A DNA stretch of 64,000 nt. Source: Botryotinia globosa. Taxonomy: Eukaryota > Ascomycota > Leotiomycetes > Helotiales > Sclerotiniaceae. The stretch is taken from assembly GCA_014898425.1 (NCBI GenBank), contig RCSZ01000017.1:310001-374000 (forward strand), in the 5' to 3' direction. Shown one piece after another: positions 24,185 through 36,534 of this stretch (the first letter of the stretch is position 1; the number at the start of each line of letters is the position of its first letter). Under the pieces are notes generated by a model. The model did not search any database, was not told the origin of the DNA, and saw nothing but the letters and a program-made list of their open reading frames with translations. Position numbers and translations under genes: made by a program.

Positions 24185-25052
24185 AAGGAGCCGTTGGAAA
24201 GCACTTGTAGCATTTATCATCTTCAGCGGGCGTAAGGATGGCCCAGAAAGCACTTTACGGCGTTCAAAGGCGATGATGACAATGGAAATTATCAATTGGG
24301 ATGTTTATTAGATAAAGATATGATGCACACAGCAAACAGCACAATCATTTTGATCACATGTCCCAATACAAAAAGAAAGAATTAGTTGTGGTTTTAGTTG
24401 TGGTTTTAGTTGCAATTGTTTATACCTCGTATGGATTGAACATCATAGCATATCGTTGTGAAGGGAGGGGTTACATATCTATTCTGCTGTGAAGCGGGGT
24501 AGGTACTGTAGTTTTTGTATGGCAGCATGCGCATTGTGCGGGTGGAGCTGGTATGTATGATGTACTTACTTCAGCCAAGGTATTATCGTACATTTGATAG
24601 GCCATACCATAATTACCACAACAATAAAATGGAATTCTCGATATCCTCATACTGTGAATTCTCCCAAATAAATCCTTATGGACGCCCGATTCATTTTTTT
24701 GAATTCTTATCATTATTCCAGTCCAGTGATTTTCTTCAAGTATGGCCGGATTTCTTTGGCTCAGATAGGGTCATACAAAATGATGTTTGTTTCCATCTCC
24801 GTCATACATTTCTTTACCTAGGTAGTGAAGAGGGAAATACTCATCCTTTAGTTAGTGACTTGCCGTCTGAACTATCTGAACTACTAGGTATTTGAACGAC
24901 TCCGCGCCAGTCCTAAGCATTCTCAAGTTTCACGACCCTCGACTTGGAAAACATAATTATTTCATTTCATTTGAAGTGACGCATCAATCCGATTCGAGAG
25001 GGGAATTGCAGAGCACAACTACGACTGCCAAATTGGCATTCCATTCTTTGCG
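24185..25052. other. Intergenic between SPX-RING and F-box genes
   Basis: About 870 bp with no supported gene. It contains one ACCTAGGT palindrome (24816-24823) and a GTGGTTTTAGTT direct repeat at about 24389-24410. Confidence 0.55.
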
Positions 25053-27035
25053 ATGACTCCTAACGATTCTGCAAGCCGAGGTTTTACTTTTGAAATTCTT
25101 CCCGATGAGATTGTGCAACAAATACTCTACTTCAGTTCTCCGCACGATACTCTCACGAATATCCAACTTGTTTCAAAGCGATTCAATCGCTTGGGGAATG
25201 AGCCATTACTTTGGCGATATCACTGTCGCGTACACTTCAAGTACTGGGATGCGAGACATGCCGTCCTCCAAAAGTTTGCCGGTATTGTAGGAGATGTGAA
25301 TTGGAAAGGCTTATATATACATCGGGAAAACGTAGATACAAGGACGACAAACGCTCTGAATGGTCTTCTCGAGAGTCGAGCTAATCGTATTGTGAATTTC
25401 GAAGACATTGGACGTTTCGGATATGATGCAAAAGATGCGCTTTTGCGACACAGTCGCATGCGTGGCGATGATTATCTTGCTAGAAAGTAAGCTATTTAAC
25501 CCGCAGATAGTTTCTGTTCTAATATATACATATATAGGTACTATGCTTGTGCAGTGCTTGACTTTATTCATCGCTCAAAAGCTCTCGCAGTATGGTCGAA
25601 GCTTGCTAGGGGCGAGGAGGTATCCCTGGAAGCAGCACTGGGAGCTTACGATATGTTTGTTCTACATGACAACATCGGGGATTTTCAGGAGGTATGCATG
25701 TTCCTCTATATTGCTGTATGTCTGTGAATGTTATCTAACAAATTGGCATAGGTCTCCGATATTCTTGACGACCTCGCCGCTCGTGTTCGAATTGACCACC
25801 CAAAATTCGATTATATGTCTACTCGACAACAAGCCCTCGCAGTTGTTACGTTTCTGCGCGACCGTAACCTTTTAGGTCTCAACAATGAGCTCAACTATCG
25901 CAATTTACAAAATAACTATATTAGTCTAGCACTGCAGGAGTCAGAGCATTCTTCGTTGCCACTGGTCTCTGTCGCAATATTTTGTGCGGTAGCTCGAAGA
26001 ACTGGACTTGATGCTAGGGTCTGTGGTATGCCGAGTCATGTATATGCTATGGTTCTCCCAAAGCCTTCTATAGATCTCGATGACAAGCCACTTAAACAGA
26101 AGGACAGCGCCGTGGAACCCATGTATTTAGATCCATTCCGATCAGCATCAGAAATCCCATTGGAAAATCTTCAGCGATTGTGGACGGCTTGGGGGGTCCG
26201 AGGAGTGTCATTCTCCGAATTCGTCGCGGATTCTTCTGCTACCAACAATGTTGTGCTTCGCACGACTAGAAATATAGTTACAACCATTCGAGAGTTCCCC
26301 TACATACGAAGTCGTCCCGCACAAGACCCATCCCTCGTGACTACTAGATTACAAAGTGTGCCATTGTTGGAAATGGATCATGCAATATACTCAGTCACCT
26401 GGGCAAGCTTTCTTTTAAACCCAACCCCAATACCTCCTGGTCATAACCAGCATCAATTAGTACCCATGCTGATGGCTAAATTCGAGAAATCCTTCCCGGA
26501 GGACGTCGGCCTTATCGAAGAATATATCCTTTCATCATACAATAGTTCAAGTAACGAGTACTCTGAACTAGTCGAGGAACTGAGAGTAATTCGCACAGTA
26601 GACTCGACTCCGAGGCAAGTACGGACTCGCAACAAATCTAATGGAACGGATCGGGTAAAATTCAGGATTGGGCAAGTATTTCGCCACCAAAGATACGGTT
26701 ACACAGGAGCGATAATTGGCTGGGATGTTGGATGTCACATGGGCTCCAATTGGATAGCGCAACACCAGATCGATTCTTACCCAGGAGGTAGGAACCAAAG
26801 CTTCTATCATGTACTGTAAGTAGCCCTATGATGTGCCGTGAAGAGTGGAAGCGCTTACGAATTCAACAGCGTAGAAGATGCTAGCTTACGTTATGTGGCT
26901 GAGGACAACATAGAGATCGTTGCTCAGCCGGACTTGACATCGTTGATGATAGTGGCGGGACAATACTTCAAGCGATATGATCAGGAAAACTGTCAGTTTA
27001 TTGCGAATTTCAGAGACGAATATCCTGATGACTAG
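25053..27035 (+). CDS. F-box protein with transglutaminase-like and YccV/HspQ domains (FBXO21 type)
   Basis: Four exons (25053-25486, 25538-25691, 25752-26815, 26870-27035) give 605 residues. An F-box at about 9-50 (EILPDEIVQQILYF) would recruit Skp1 in an SCF ubiquitin ligase. The centre matches the SirB1/transglutaminase-like fold (SLPLVSVAIFCAVARRTGLDARVCGMPSH, shown here in spirit as LPLVSVAIF and CGMPSHVYA). The C-terminal part (KFRIGQVFRHQRYGYTG, then IGWD) is a YccV/HspQ hemimethylated-DNA-binding-like domain. The same three-part order is known from animal FBXO21. Substrate and role in fungi are unknown. Confidence 0.85.
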
Positions 27036-27109
27036 GGTTGGTATGTACATATACTACTACAATTGAACTTTCTGTAAGATTGAACAGCCAACAGGTTCTA
27101 ATGCTCAAT

Positions 27110-28754
27110 TTATACCGCTTGAACTTCGTCTATGATCCCTTTTAGAATTCCCTTGTCAGCCAGGCTCTTTAATGTACGATAGACTATTGGCGTGTGGTCT
27201 TTCTTCCGTCTCGCTGCCTGCTCATTCTCTTCGTTAATCAATGACAATTCTTCTCTATAAGCGATGCGTAGTGCCTTTTGGTCGGAAACCCACTGCTGCT
27301 GTAGGCGAAGAAGGGCGCTCGCATTAGTACTCTCTCGCTCGAGTATATTGCATGTGCTCTCGGGAAGTGCTGTATCGTGAAGTAGTTCGTCTGTGACACC
27401 AAATTCCTCCGAGGGCCCTCTCATCAGTTCAGAACCATCAACCTGATTGAAGTCATTCCAATCAGACATCTGTTGTGCCAGCAAAGCCTCAACACGCTTT
27501 ATAGCGTGGATATTCTGGGCGAGTTCTAGTGGGATTATCCGAAGAGGACTTCTACACAAAGACAAAAGGTTAAACTGCAAATCATCGCCGTACTTCATGA
27601 TCTGTTCATAGATACTGGCACGAGCAACGGAAATCCAGTCATTATTATACGGCCCTTTAAATTGTCTATTATTCGACTGGTAGCTGTTTTCACCTACCTA
27701 GAGCGACTGGTTGACGTTGCAGGCCATCGAGTCTCCACACAACGCCCTCTACTGGAACGAATGCAATAAAATGAAAACCTGACTCCACGTCTGACCTGGA
27801 CTTGCTTCTCCCGGAGTTCTTTTTCGTTTTCCTCTTTTTCTTCCAAGCTGACACCTCATTCGAAATAGCCAAGTCTGCATTCAAAATATCCATTCTTCGA
27901 GCGAATGAATTATGAATGTTTCGGATAAACTCGTTCTGACTGAGTTTCTGACCTCGGTATGCTGGTTTTAGAAATTCAGTGTCTTCCTTGAAACCGCAAA
28001 TACCGTCCCCTAGATCAAGATTCGGGACGTTCATGACAATGTTCAGAAGGGCAATAGTAGCACAGGCGTTATGCGTAGTCTAAATTCTGTTAGTCAATTT
28101 CTCATCAAGGTCTTGGGCTTGCCTAACTTGATTGGCAAACCAAATGTGGTTCGGACATTTTCGAGGTGCCTCTTCATCCTCCGAGTCATCCTCTATGTAC
28201 TTGAATAGGAAGACTAATCCATACACTGGTTTCCTTGGGAAATGTCAATTTGGGTTTCAAGTATTGGTGGAAGCGGAAATTTTCATACCGTAGATACTGT
28301 AACATTTCGTCCTCCAGGCCAAGAACCTCCTGGATCTTGACATCCTTGACACCATACTCTCGCAATATGTAGTTAAAAAGCGCCTAGCAAACAATGTATG
28401 TCAACTTAAAGAATCCCACCACCCCGAAAAGCAACTTACTGGATCACTCTCTAACTCACACCATCCCTTCCAAGATTTACGCTCGTCATCCGTTAAGGGT
28501 TTTAATGCATCATCGAGGATCTCAGACTCTGGTCTCTTGATGTTTTGGCCAAAACGTCTGAGGCGACTTGTCGCAAGACCCATTGATTCACTTTCTATCT
28601 TTTGTGTTCCCGTGCCATTCCCACATCTGTCCGTATTGTCTCCACTTGGAGACTTGGACCTCTTTTGATTCCTCGAGGAACGTCTTCTTGAGCCAACATC
28701 AGAAGCTGTAGATTGTATTGAACAGTCCTCTGATACCGGAGAGCCATTCATCAT
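27110..28754 (-). CDS. UCH37/BAP1-type ubiquitin C-terminal hydrolase
   Basis: Peptidase C12 deubiquitinase. Five exons (28754-28440, 28383-28289, 28233-28128, 28079-27698, 27654-27110) give 480 residues. The catalytic set is complete: Gln172 (oxyanion) in WFANQ, Cys178 in NACATIALLN, His275 in FHFIAFVPV and Asp290 in RLDGLQ. The C-terminal part carries a UCH37-like helical tail with NIHAIKRVEALL and ends GIIDEVQAV. Two features are unusual compared with S. pombe Uch2: an extension of about 100 residues rich in Ser and Arg before the catalytic domain, and a very basic insertion (KKKRKTKKNSGRSKSR) before the catalytic His, both suggesting nuclear localisation. Partner could be the proteasome or a chromatin complex. 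Confidence 0.9.
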
Positions 28755-29831
28755 TTGCTTGCTCTAATCGCGGAACCTTGAGACGGCAAAGTGATTGAAG
28801 AAATGACTAAACTTTGAGCTTCAGAGTGAAGCGCTGAATTTGTGTAATGCAGAAAATCGAAGGGAGGAAGGAGTGGGTTGAAAGTATCGGGATACCAAAT
28901 TATGGGTCCCAAGATGATCAGTACCTAGTGGCACAGAGCCAGGTCGATAAATGTAAGGTAGATAGATGACTTTGTGTTGTGTGTCATGACCTGGGTAGTA
29001 CTTGATTTGGGCAAGCAATTAGGTGTAAATGACTATTAGGGAGACAAGCAGAAAGTCAGGAAAGAAAGCATTTCTTTTTTGGTTATCAATGCTAGATTTT
29101 ATATAGAGAAGCCATGTGAATCCTTTGCATGTCTCATGTGTGAATTGCTAATTGTACTCACTCGGGTCAATTGACTTTATGTTCTTTGCGATTCCAATAA
29201 TGTTAAAAGAGATAGATTGATATAGGTAGATGTAGCTAGACCTTCTGGATGCTACAAGAAACCGTACACTAGAGAAATGTCTAGAGCTAGACAATTGTTG
29301 ATAACTACCTACGTACTCTTTTCGAACTTTCACATCAAATCAACCAATCATTATTATATTGAATTGGAAGCTTTATCATGTTCAAATTCTATCTACTTAA
29401 ATCAATATCATATATCAGATTTACCTGATGTCTGTCAATTTACCATGACCGTGGAAGTGGTCAAAGCTTTGGAAATGCTGGTGCTGGAAACAACAAAAAT
29501 TCACAAAATTCAAAAAACGCGTCCCACAAGGAACTTCACTCGCGACTCTAGGCAAATTTTGTGCTTTGAGAGGAAACTTGGGTTCTTCACATTTCGAATG
29601 TACGGTACCTATCTATTCCTTTACATAAACAACTACAATAATCTAGCTCTTTCGGCTTCATCTCCCTCTTCATCCTCCTTTTCTCTTGTTATTAACTTTC
29701 GCGAACAGCTTGCCCACTCAATACAGCTTATTGTTTGACACGATTTCAACGAATAACCCCCCTCTCAACTTTGGCCTCCAACGACTTTCGTCAAGATATA
29801 AAGAATGCAATGATTATAAAGCTTCTATACA
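28755..29831. promoter_or_regulatory. Divergent upstream region of UCH and POM152
   Basis: The 1.08-kb spacer holds both promoters. Next to POM152 there is a CT-rich leader (about 29655-29690). Open frames here have AT-biased, non-protein-like composition and are not called. Confidence 0.45.
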
Positions 29832-32800
29832 ATGAATGGGACTCCTAGAATGCGTTCTGGCTTTCCGCCTACTCCTGGCAGTGGCCAAAGAAATCCGACG
29901 GGACGAGTAACATCCCCATTGCGGGATCTTCCAACGGCTTCGCCTGCTGCGATAGAATCCGATGCGCCATTGATACCGGTAGAGCTCATTGATGCTCCTA
30001 GCCAGCGCATGTATGTTACGGGACTGTATGGCTTGCTACTTGTATGGCGTTTATATGATTGGTGGCAGTTGGTAGAGGATGAATCAGAGTCTTTCCCATT
30101 ATTCATGAAATGGGTAATGCTGGACGCACTCTTTTTATACTGGGTACCCAAACTACGAATACCGTGGTTGGAGTGGTCACAATGGACATCTCATGTAGCT
30201 TTTGGGCTGCATGCTATCTTTGATTTCGTGCTGATGTTCAGAATTGGCGTAAGTGGTCCCTGATTCTGTTTTGGTGACGATAAAGCTAATTTGAAAAGCT
30301 TCCACTCCAAGGATGGGTTCTACTTCTTACGAAGACCTTTTTCGACAGCGAACTCGCTATTTCAGAGAACAGTGTTCGGCCTGCCACCATTTTACACAAC
30401 TCATCTTTGATTATGGGTAGGCAAATTATCAATATATTGCCAGAGGGGTACGTCTTGACCAAGGTCATATACTTTACAACTTGCTATATCGTACTAATAT
30501 ATAACAGATCCGCGACATTGAATCCGGATGGTCTTCCATTCTGTTTAGACAGTAGTCGTACTTCTGTCAAGCTCCCGATGTATTTTAACCAGACCAAACC
30601 TGTACACATTGAACTATTACGCTTCGACTTCAATACAAATGCAAACGAAACGATAGAGCTGAAGAAAAGAGACATGAAGAGCTTTCGAAAGATGGATGAT
30701 GAGCCAAACGTTTATACGCTTGACTACATTGTGAAGAAACCGGGATTATACAGGCTTCACAAGATTATAGATCAGTCGAAGCTCGAAGTACAGCGGAGAA
30801 TGTCTGATACGCTTGTTGTAAAATGCCCCAAAGCCATCATCAGGTCCACGAGCTCAGACAAGTGTCTGGGAGATCTTTCCGACCTCTCCATCGAGCTTGA
30901 GGGAACAGCCCCGTTGAAAATTGTGTATGGACGTACCATCAACGACAAAGATCGCAGTTTCCACTTCCAGAGTAATCAACCAGAAAATTTCGTCTCGCCG
31001 CTGCTGGGTTCAACTAGGCCCAGCACACTGCTTACCCTAGGAAATCAGGATGTTTCATGGGGACAAGCCAGAAAGGTTGTTATTCCATTGAATGAATCTA
31101 TGACCCCCAGCGGTTTGTGGTTATACTCGATCAATGAGATTCACGACGCTACTGGAAATGTCGCAAACTTCACGCTTATTGGTGAAGATGGAGAGCTCAT
31201 CTATCCTAAGAACACACACATGGAACAGAGTCTTACAGTCCATGAGAGGCCCCTTGCAAGGCTTTCAGGCTGTGATTCTAGGAGTCCACTTATGGTTGCT
31301 ATCGGCCAATCTACACAACTTCCGGTAAAATATGCATCGCCTGGCCGAACACCAGACGACACTTTTCATACTCTGACATACAAATTCTCTCCCCTTGACA
31401 CCCTGACCGCCGCGGGTGATCATGGCAGCGAGGTGATTTTTGAGGAATTCTCTGCCCGCAGTGCCCACCAATCGCCAAATATCCGCGAACCAGGTCTTTA
31501 TACCCTTGTGGGCGTTAAGAGCAAATTCTGTGAAGGTGAAGTCAGGGAGCCTGCTTCTTGCTTGCTGCTGAATCCACCCGAGCCGCAGCTGTCTATAAGC
31601 GCCGAGAATATTAACGATAAGTGTGCTGGCAATTCCATTGGCTTGCTTGTGGACCTTGACCTAATAGGCACTCCGCCGTTCGTTGTAAAGTACAACATAA
31701 TTACAAAGAGTGGTCTCAAGCATGAATCCGTGAAAGTATCTGGATTACGACACCAACTGGAGCTTAAGCCGCGCGATGCAGGTCATTTTAAATATCAGTT
31801 TACCTCTGTGGATGATGCTGTTTACAAGAACCACAAATTAAATAGCAATGATTTAGTTTTGGAACAAGATGTGAAGCCACCGGCTTCAGCCTATCTTAGA
31901 CGGCCTGCAGGTGATATTGACGCATGCATCGAAGAGCCTGTGGAGATGAACGTGGAGCTCTCTGGAGAACCTCCCTTTACTTTGGAATACGAGATTGTTC
32001 ATGACGGAAGACGTCGAAAGCAAAAGGTCACTGGAATCGAAAGCGACATCTACAAGATAAAGACGGATCCTTTGATCACTGGTGGAGAGTATTCTCTCGC
32101 TCTTGCAAGCGTTCAGGACAAGACAGGTTGCAAGATATTCCTCAACGGCGAGGTCAAATTTATGGTGAGGCACCAAAGACCCCGAGTTGCTTTCGGTCAC
32201 CTGGATGGCAAGCATAAGATTATGACCATCGAGGGCACAAACATCCCGCTACCTCTTCGCTTGACTGGTCAGCCTCCTTGGAGTATTAAATACCGAAATG
32301 TAAATGATGATTCTGGCAAGATTTTGGAGAAGATTGCTATGTCAACCAATGATGTGGTTAAGGTGGATGCTCGTGGTACATACGAATTACTTGATGTAAA
32401 CGATAATCAGTGTCCAGGGACAGTCGATCCCAAGGCATCCTTATTTGAGGTTGATTGGCTTCCAAGACCGAAAATTAAAGTTGCTGATAATTCGGCTCTT
32501 GTGCTGGACGGTAAGAAATATGTTAAGCATGAAGTATGCGAAGGTGATATAGATGCAGTCGAGGTCAATCTTATTGGTAAGCCAAGCTACTCGCCCAAGG
32601 TCATATCTGACTCGGCTAACAATTCACAGGTTCCCCCCCTTACCACGTCAAGTATGAGATTCGTCACAAGCCAGAACATGGCTCTGCATCTATCAGTAAC
32701 AAAGAGTTTGACGCAGGTCTTGGACTTTCAACCGTTTCCATGGACACAATCAAGCCTGGCCTTTATGAATATAAATTCTCGGAGCTTTCTGACAACCTTT

Positions 32801-33738
32801 ATGACCATGACTCGAAGAAGTTTTCGCCGCTCATCATTGAGCAAAAGGTTAACAGGAAGCCAGCTGCAAATTTCATTAAACCAGGACAGTCATATAAATA
32901 TTGCAAGGAAGAGCTCGCCGGAGACGAGGTTATTCCTATTAAACTCGAGGGCATTCCTCCCTTCTACCTTGAAATCGACATTAAACATCAGAGTAGTGCA
33001 AGACCAGAAACTGTCAAGATCGCCAACATCGATTCCAACCATTATGATTTCCGGATACCTCACCGAGTGTTGTCGCTAGGCATCCATCAAGTCAGTGTAC
33101 GCAAGATTCGTGACTCCAGAGGGTGTCAGCAAAAAACAGAACATGGTGCTCCTCATGTACAAGTGCAAGTTTACGACGTTCCTACTATTCATCCCTTGGA
33201 GTCTCGTACAGACTACTGTGTGGGTGAACGAATCGGGTACACATTATCGGGCACAGCACCTTTCGAAATTTACTATACTTTTGAGAACGTGCAAAGGAAA
33301 GCAAAATCACCAAATACTAGTTTCAGACGTATTGCCGAGAAGCCAGGCAACTTCACAATAACTGCTATATCGGATAAGGCCAGCGAATGTAAAGCAAAGA
33401 CTGAGATCACAAAGATTATCCACCAAATGCCCAGCGTCAAGATCAGTAAAGGAAGACAGGTGGAAGTTGATATTCACGAAGGTGGACAAGCTGAACTGCT
33501 ATTCGAATTCTGGGGCGTACCACCTTTTGAGTTCACGTACACAAGAAGTACGAACGCGAAGAAGGGCCAGAAGTCTCATGTACTGGAGACCAGACATGAG
33601 ATTTCATATGAACACAGCAAGACGATACAGTCTTCGCAGGAAGGTACTTACGAAGTAGTGGCCATTAAGGATCAATTCTGCTCCTTCTCGACACAAAAAG
33701 CGGATGGAAAGAGTGGGCAAAAGTTACTTCAGTATTAA
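29832..33738 (+). CDS. POM152: Nuclear pore membrane glycoprotein POM152
   Basis: Integral pore-membrane nucleoporin that forms the luminal ring. Four exons (29832-30248, 30299-30447, 30508-32576, 32630-33738) give 1247 residues, close to the yeast protein. After a short Pro/Ser-rich cytosolic N-terminus there are three hydrophobic segments within residues about 55-150 (around YGLLLVWRLYDWW, LDALFLYWV and HAIFDFVLMF). The rest is luminal, made of repeated Ig-like beta domains that share the pattern (L/I)xGxPPF followed by Y; examples are LIGTPPFVVKY, LSGEPPFTLEY, LTGQPPWSIKY and LEGIPPFYLEI. Tandem Ig-like domains are the known architecture of this family. The gene looks intact. Confidence 0.93.
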
Positions 33739-33913
33739 AATGGGGTGAACTTGATGATGCATAGCGCGGCGTTAGGGTAAATTGTATTTAAAGGGGAAAT
33801 ATTGTAATGTCATGAATGGCAATAGATAGATCAGCTTCATAAGTTGAAGCTCCAGTATCCCAACTTTTGTCTTATATGAACTTTTCACGTGTACAAATCC
33901 TAACATGCCAATG

Positions 33914-34864
33914 TCAAGATCGCTCTCTTTCCAATTCTTTTAAATAATCAACGTCAAACCTAAATCTCTTTCCTTTGTTCCAATCTAGTCCCCAATTAAT
34001 GTCCCCGGCCTCCACTTTCACTGCCTTTAAAGCTCTCAGTCCGTCCAAGATCTCTTTTTTCTGTTCCAATGTGTAAGTCTGCGGGGGCTCTTGCCACCCA
34101 ATCCTCAAAATTTGAATGTCAGCTCCTGCTAACCATTTCCTCAATTTCTTGATTCCTTTAGTTACTTCTATTAGCCTCGCCTCCGCTTCGAAGTCATCGG
34201 GTTTCTGTTTTCGTTTCTCGCTACCGAGCTGGATGGAGAGGGATAAATTCCGAATAGACGAGGTGAGGAACGAGGAGAGAACTAAATTGGAGCGTTGCGT
34301 TTTGTGTGTCCAGAGATTGTAGTCGACGATTACAGAGATAGTTTGAAGGGAGTCGCCGTAAAATATTGGGAGCGCTTCGTGATATATTTGGCGATTGAGA
34401 TGTAGAACGGCGACTTCGAAAGCGCGAGAAAGATAAATATGAGATTGGAGTTGGCGAGGATGGGGGCCAAGGCGGGGGTCATTGGAAGGAGGTGTCAGCA
34501 AATGACGATAGATTAGTTGGCGGATTTCGACTGGCACACGTAGGAGTGGGGGAAGGATCTCGGGCGAAGGGATCTCATTCAAATCATTATGGATTTCTGC
34601 ACCAGAATCGACTCTTGGCACTGCATTGGAAAGTGATTGAGTGTATTCTTGCAGAGTAAGGAAGTGGGTACGGAGGTCGGATTTGCGGAGCGACCAGACA
34701 GCATCTTCTGAGATGGTGAGAACTTGTTCGATTGTGGGTGCCCGCTGTGATATCTTTGCAGCAGCTATACTTGCAGCTGTGCAGATACGTTTGGTTTTCA
34801 AATCTTCGGAAGAGTGTGATTTGTGATTATAGGTTCGCTTCAGCGGGGCATCTGAAGATGCCAT
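33914..34864 (-). CDS. Fungal protein of unknown function (DUF7730/F-box-associated type)
   Basis: A single-exon frame of 316 residues from ATG at 34864. The middle has the pattern LLRVPVEIRQLIYRHLL, then ALHLNRQIYHEALPIFYG (seen as VLHLNRQIYHEALPIF), which is common in large fungal families of proteins with an F-box-like helix followed by a leucine-rich helical region. An unknown cellular role is the honest call. The frame is open about 19 codons further upstream without an ATG, so a short upstream exon is possible. Its 3' end faces POM152. Confidence 0.6.
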   Translation of the reverse strand: MASSDAPLKRTYNHKSHSSEDLKTKRICTAASIAAAKISQRAPTIEQVLTISEDAVWSLRKSDLRTHFLTLQEYTQSLSNAVPRVDSGAEIHNDLNEIPSPEILPPLLRVPVEIRQLIYRHLLTPPSNDPRLGPHPRQLQSHIYLSRAFEVAVLHLNRQIYHEALPIFYGDSLQTISVIVDYNLWTHKTQRSNLVLSSFLTSSIRNLSLSIQLGSEKRKQKPDDFEAEARLIEVTKGIKKLRKWLAGADIQILRIGWQEPPQTYTLEQKKEILDGLRALKAVKVEAGDINWGLDWNKGKRFRFDVDYLKELERERS

Positions 34865-35146
34865 TCTCAAATCGTGATCTGCGTCGGGATGATATGTTGT
34901 TATTGTCTTACCGAAGCACAAAGATTGGTTGGTATGCTCGGAAGGTTACATGGATAGATAGTTCGCTTACTGATTGAGATAAGATAAGTAGATCAATCTC
35001 AAAGCACCAGCCCGAGCGGCCCTTGTTTTAGTCTTGTGTCCCCGCCTTACCATAAGGCTGAATGTATCATTGATCCACTTCATGAATGTCGCAAAGGCTT
35101 ATATTATTAGATATGATGAATTAAGTTGATTTCCATAATTCCCGAA

Positions 35147-36295
35147 ATGAACCAATCCTCTGATACTTCTCCGATCGATTCGTGTCCATCTTTCCTTACT
35201 ATTCCCTCAATGCTCCTATATCTTACACCTTCTTTCCACGTACATCTTCTTCCACCCTCTCAGAATCAAATGTCCCGCTACATCACACCCTTGTTGTCTT
35301 TGTAAATGGACTCGGTCTTCCCGCTTCCTCGTGGGAGTCATGTATATCAGTTCTTCGATTTCGTGTTAAGAAAAGTCCACCACTCTTGACATTTGACCGT
35401 TATGGGCAGGGGTCGCCGACACTACTGCAAGAGATTCTCTAGATGATGGAAACGGGTATGGGCATGATTTCATGGATGCTGCAAATGATCTTCACGAAAT
35501 TATTCTAGTCATTGCTAGTAAGAAACTTGGACTTGAGAAAACCGATGTCGGAAATAGGAGACTGAGTGTGATATTCGTGGCTGCCTCAGTTGGAGTAAGT
35601 ACTTTGTGACATTGTTTTTCGCCCTGTTTACGAAATTTGTAACCTCAAAATAACGTTCCCACCAGGTTCCCATAGCCCGTCTCTATATAAAATTCCATCC
35701 ATTCATTTGCGCCGCGCTCATCGCACTTGACTCCAACATCGCCAACGTAGATTATAGCGATTTCCTCCCAGATCCTTCATCCCCCACTTTCGACTCCTCT
35801 ATCGTACTCGCACCAGACTGCTAACTTCCCCGATATATTGAAGCGCGCACACGATTGACGAATGTGTTTGATTTGTCCGTCCCAAACTCTGAATCCATGG
35901 ATCGACGACCTGGTCCAAAATTACTCCCCCATGCCGATAATCCTAAACTTATTGGTACGGATGCAAAAGGTCCGTGGCTTACGATTGTAGGGCACGATCC
36001 AGTCACGTTTGCAGATGTGAGTTTAGAAAGGATGGGAACACCCAAGAGTGTCAGTATGAGGTTTACGAATCCGTAAGTTTATATTGTTACAGTGCTCTTG
36101 GCGGGAATGTTTGACTAATCAACGTACTGAAGATATTGGGCCAAGTATAATGCTGGCCTGGTGAGTATCACAGATGAAGATCGATGTGAGGGCGTGAAGA
36201 TCGTGAGTGGCTGTGGTCACTTTATACAAATTGATGATCCAGATCTCGTTGCTGAAGAAATTAAGGTTATTCTCAAAAAATTGGATTCAGCATGA
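35147..36295 (+). pseudogene. Broken alpha/beta-hydrolase-fold gene
   Basis: Fragments of one alpha/beta hydrolase are spread over all frames in the right order. HHTLVVFVNGLGLPASSW (strand and oxyanion region) leads to LTFDRYGQG, then in another frame DTTARDSLDDGNGYG, VIFVAASVG (nucleophile-elbow region, with Ala-Ala-Ser rather than Gly-X-Ser), a spliced VPIARLYIKFHP, and the C-terminal KGPWLTIVGHDPVTF and KIVSGCGHFIQIDDP. At least three lesions are seen: a frame change between the ATG at 35147 and about 35212, another at about 35412-35420, and an in-frame TAA at 35822-35824. Two normal introns (35595-35665, 36073-36132) remain. The substrate is unknown. Assembly error at one site would not explain all three. 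Confidence 0.7.
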
Positions 36296-36534
36296 ATGAG
36301 TATTTGAATTAGAGTTGATTGAATGAACAAGACTAGCTACTACATAAGATATCTGACCGCCGAGCTGCTGCTTTTCGCCTGCCATTTGTAACCGTACATC
36401 AATGCCAATCCAAATGCAATCATTACTTTTTAAGTCTCATACTACCCAGTTGTGCGACATTGCTAATTTTCCAACAAAAATTGGGGAGAATGAGAAACAA
36501 AAAGTATTTCACATGATACTGGATACATCTGCTC

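Noticed and set aside
29277..29738. 153-codon plus-strand frame upstream of POM152
   Set aside because: Rich in Ile, Tyr, Asn and Ser from AT-rich DNA, with no protein-like pattern; more likely promoter or leader.
35148..35212. GTG start or small intron to rescue the hydrolase N-terminus
   Set aside because: No ATG in the hydrolase frame and no acceptable splice pair; it would still leave the second frameshift and the TAA.
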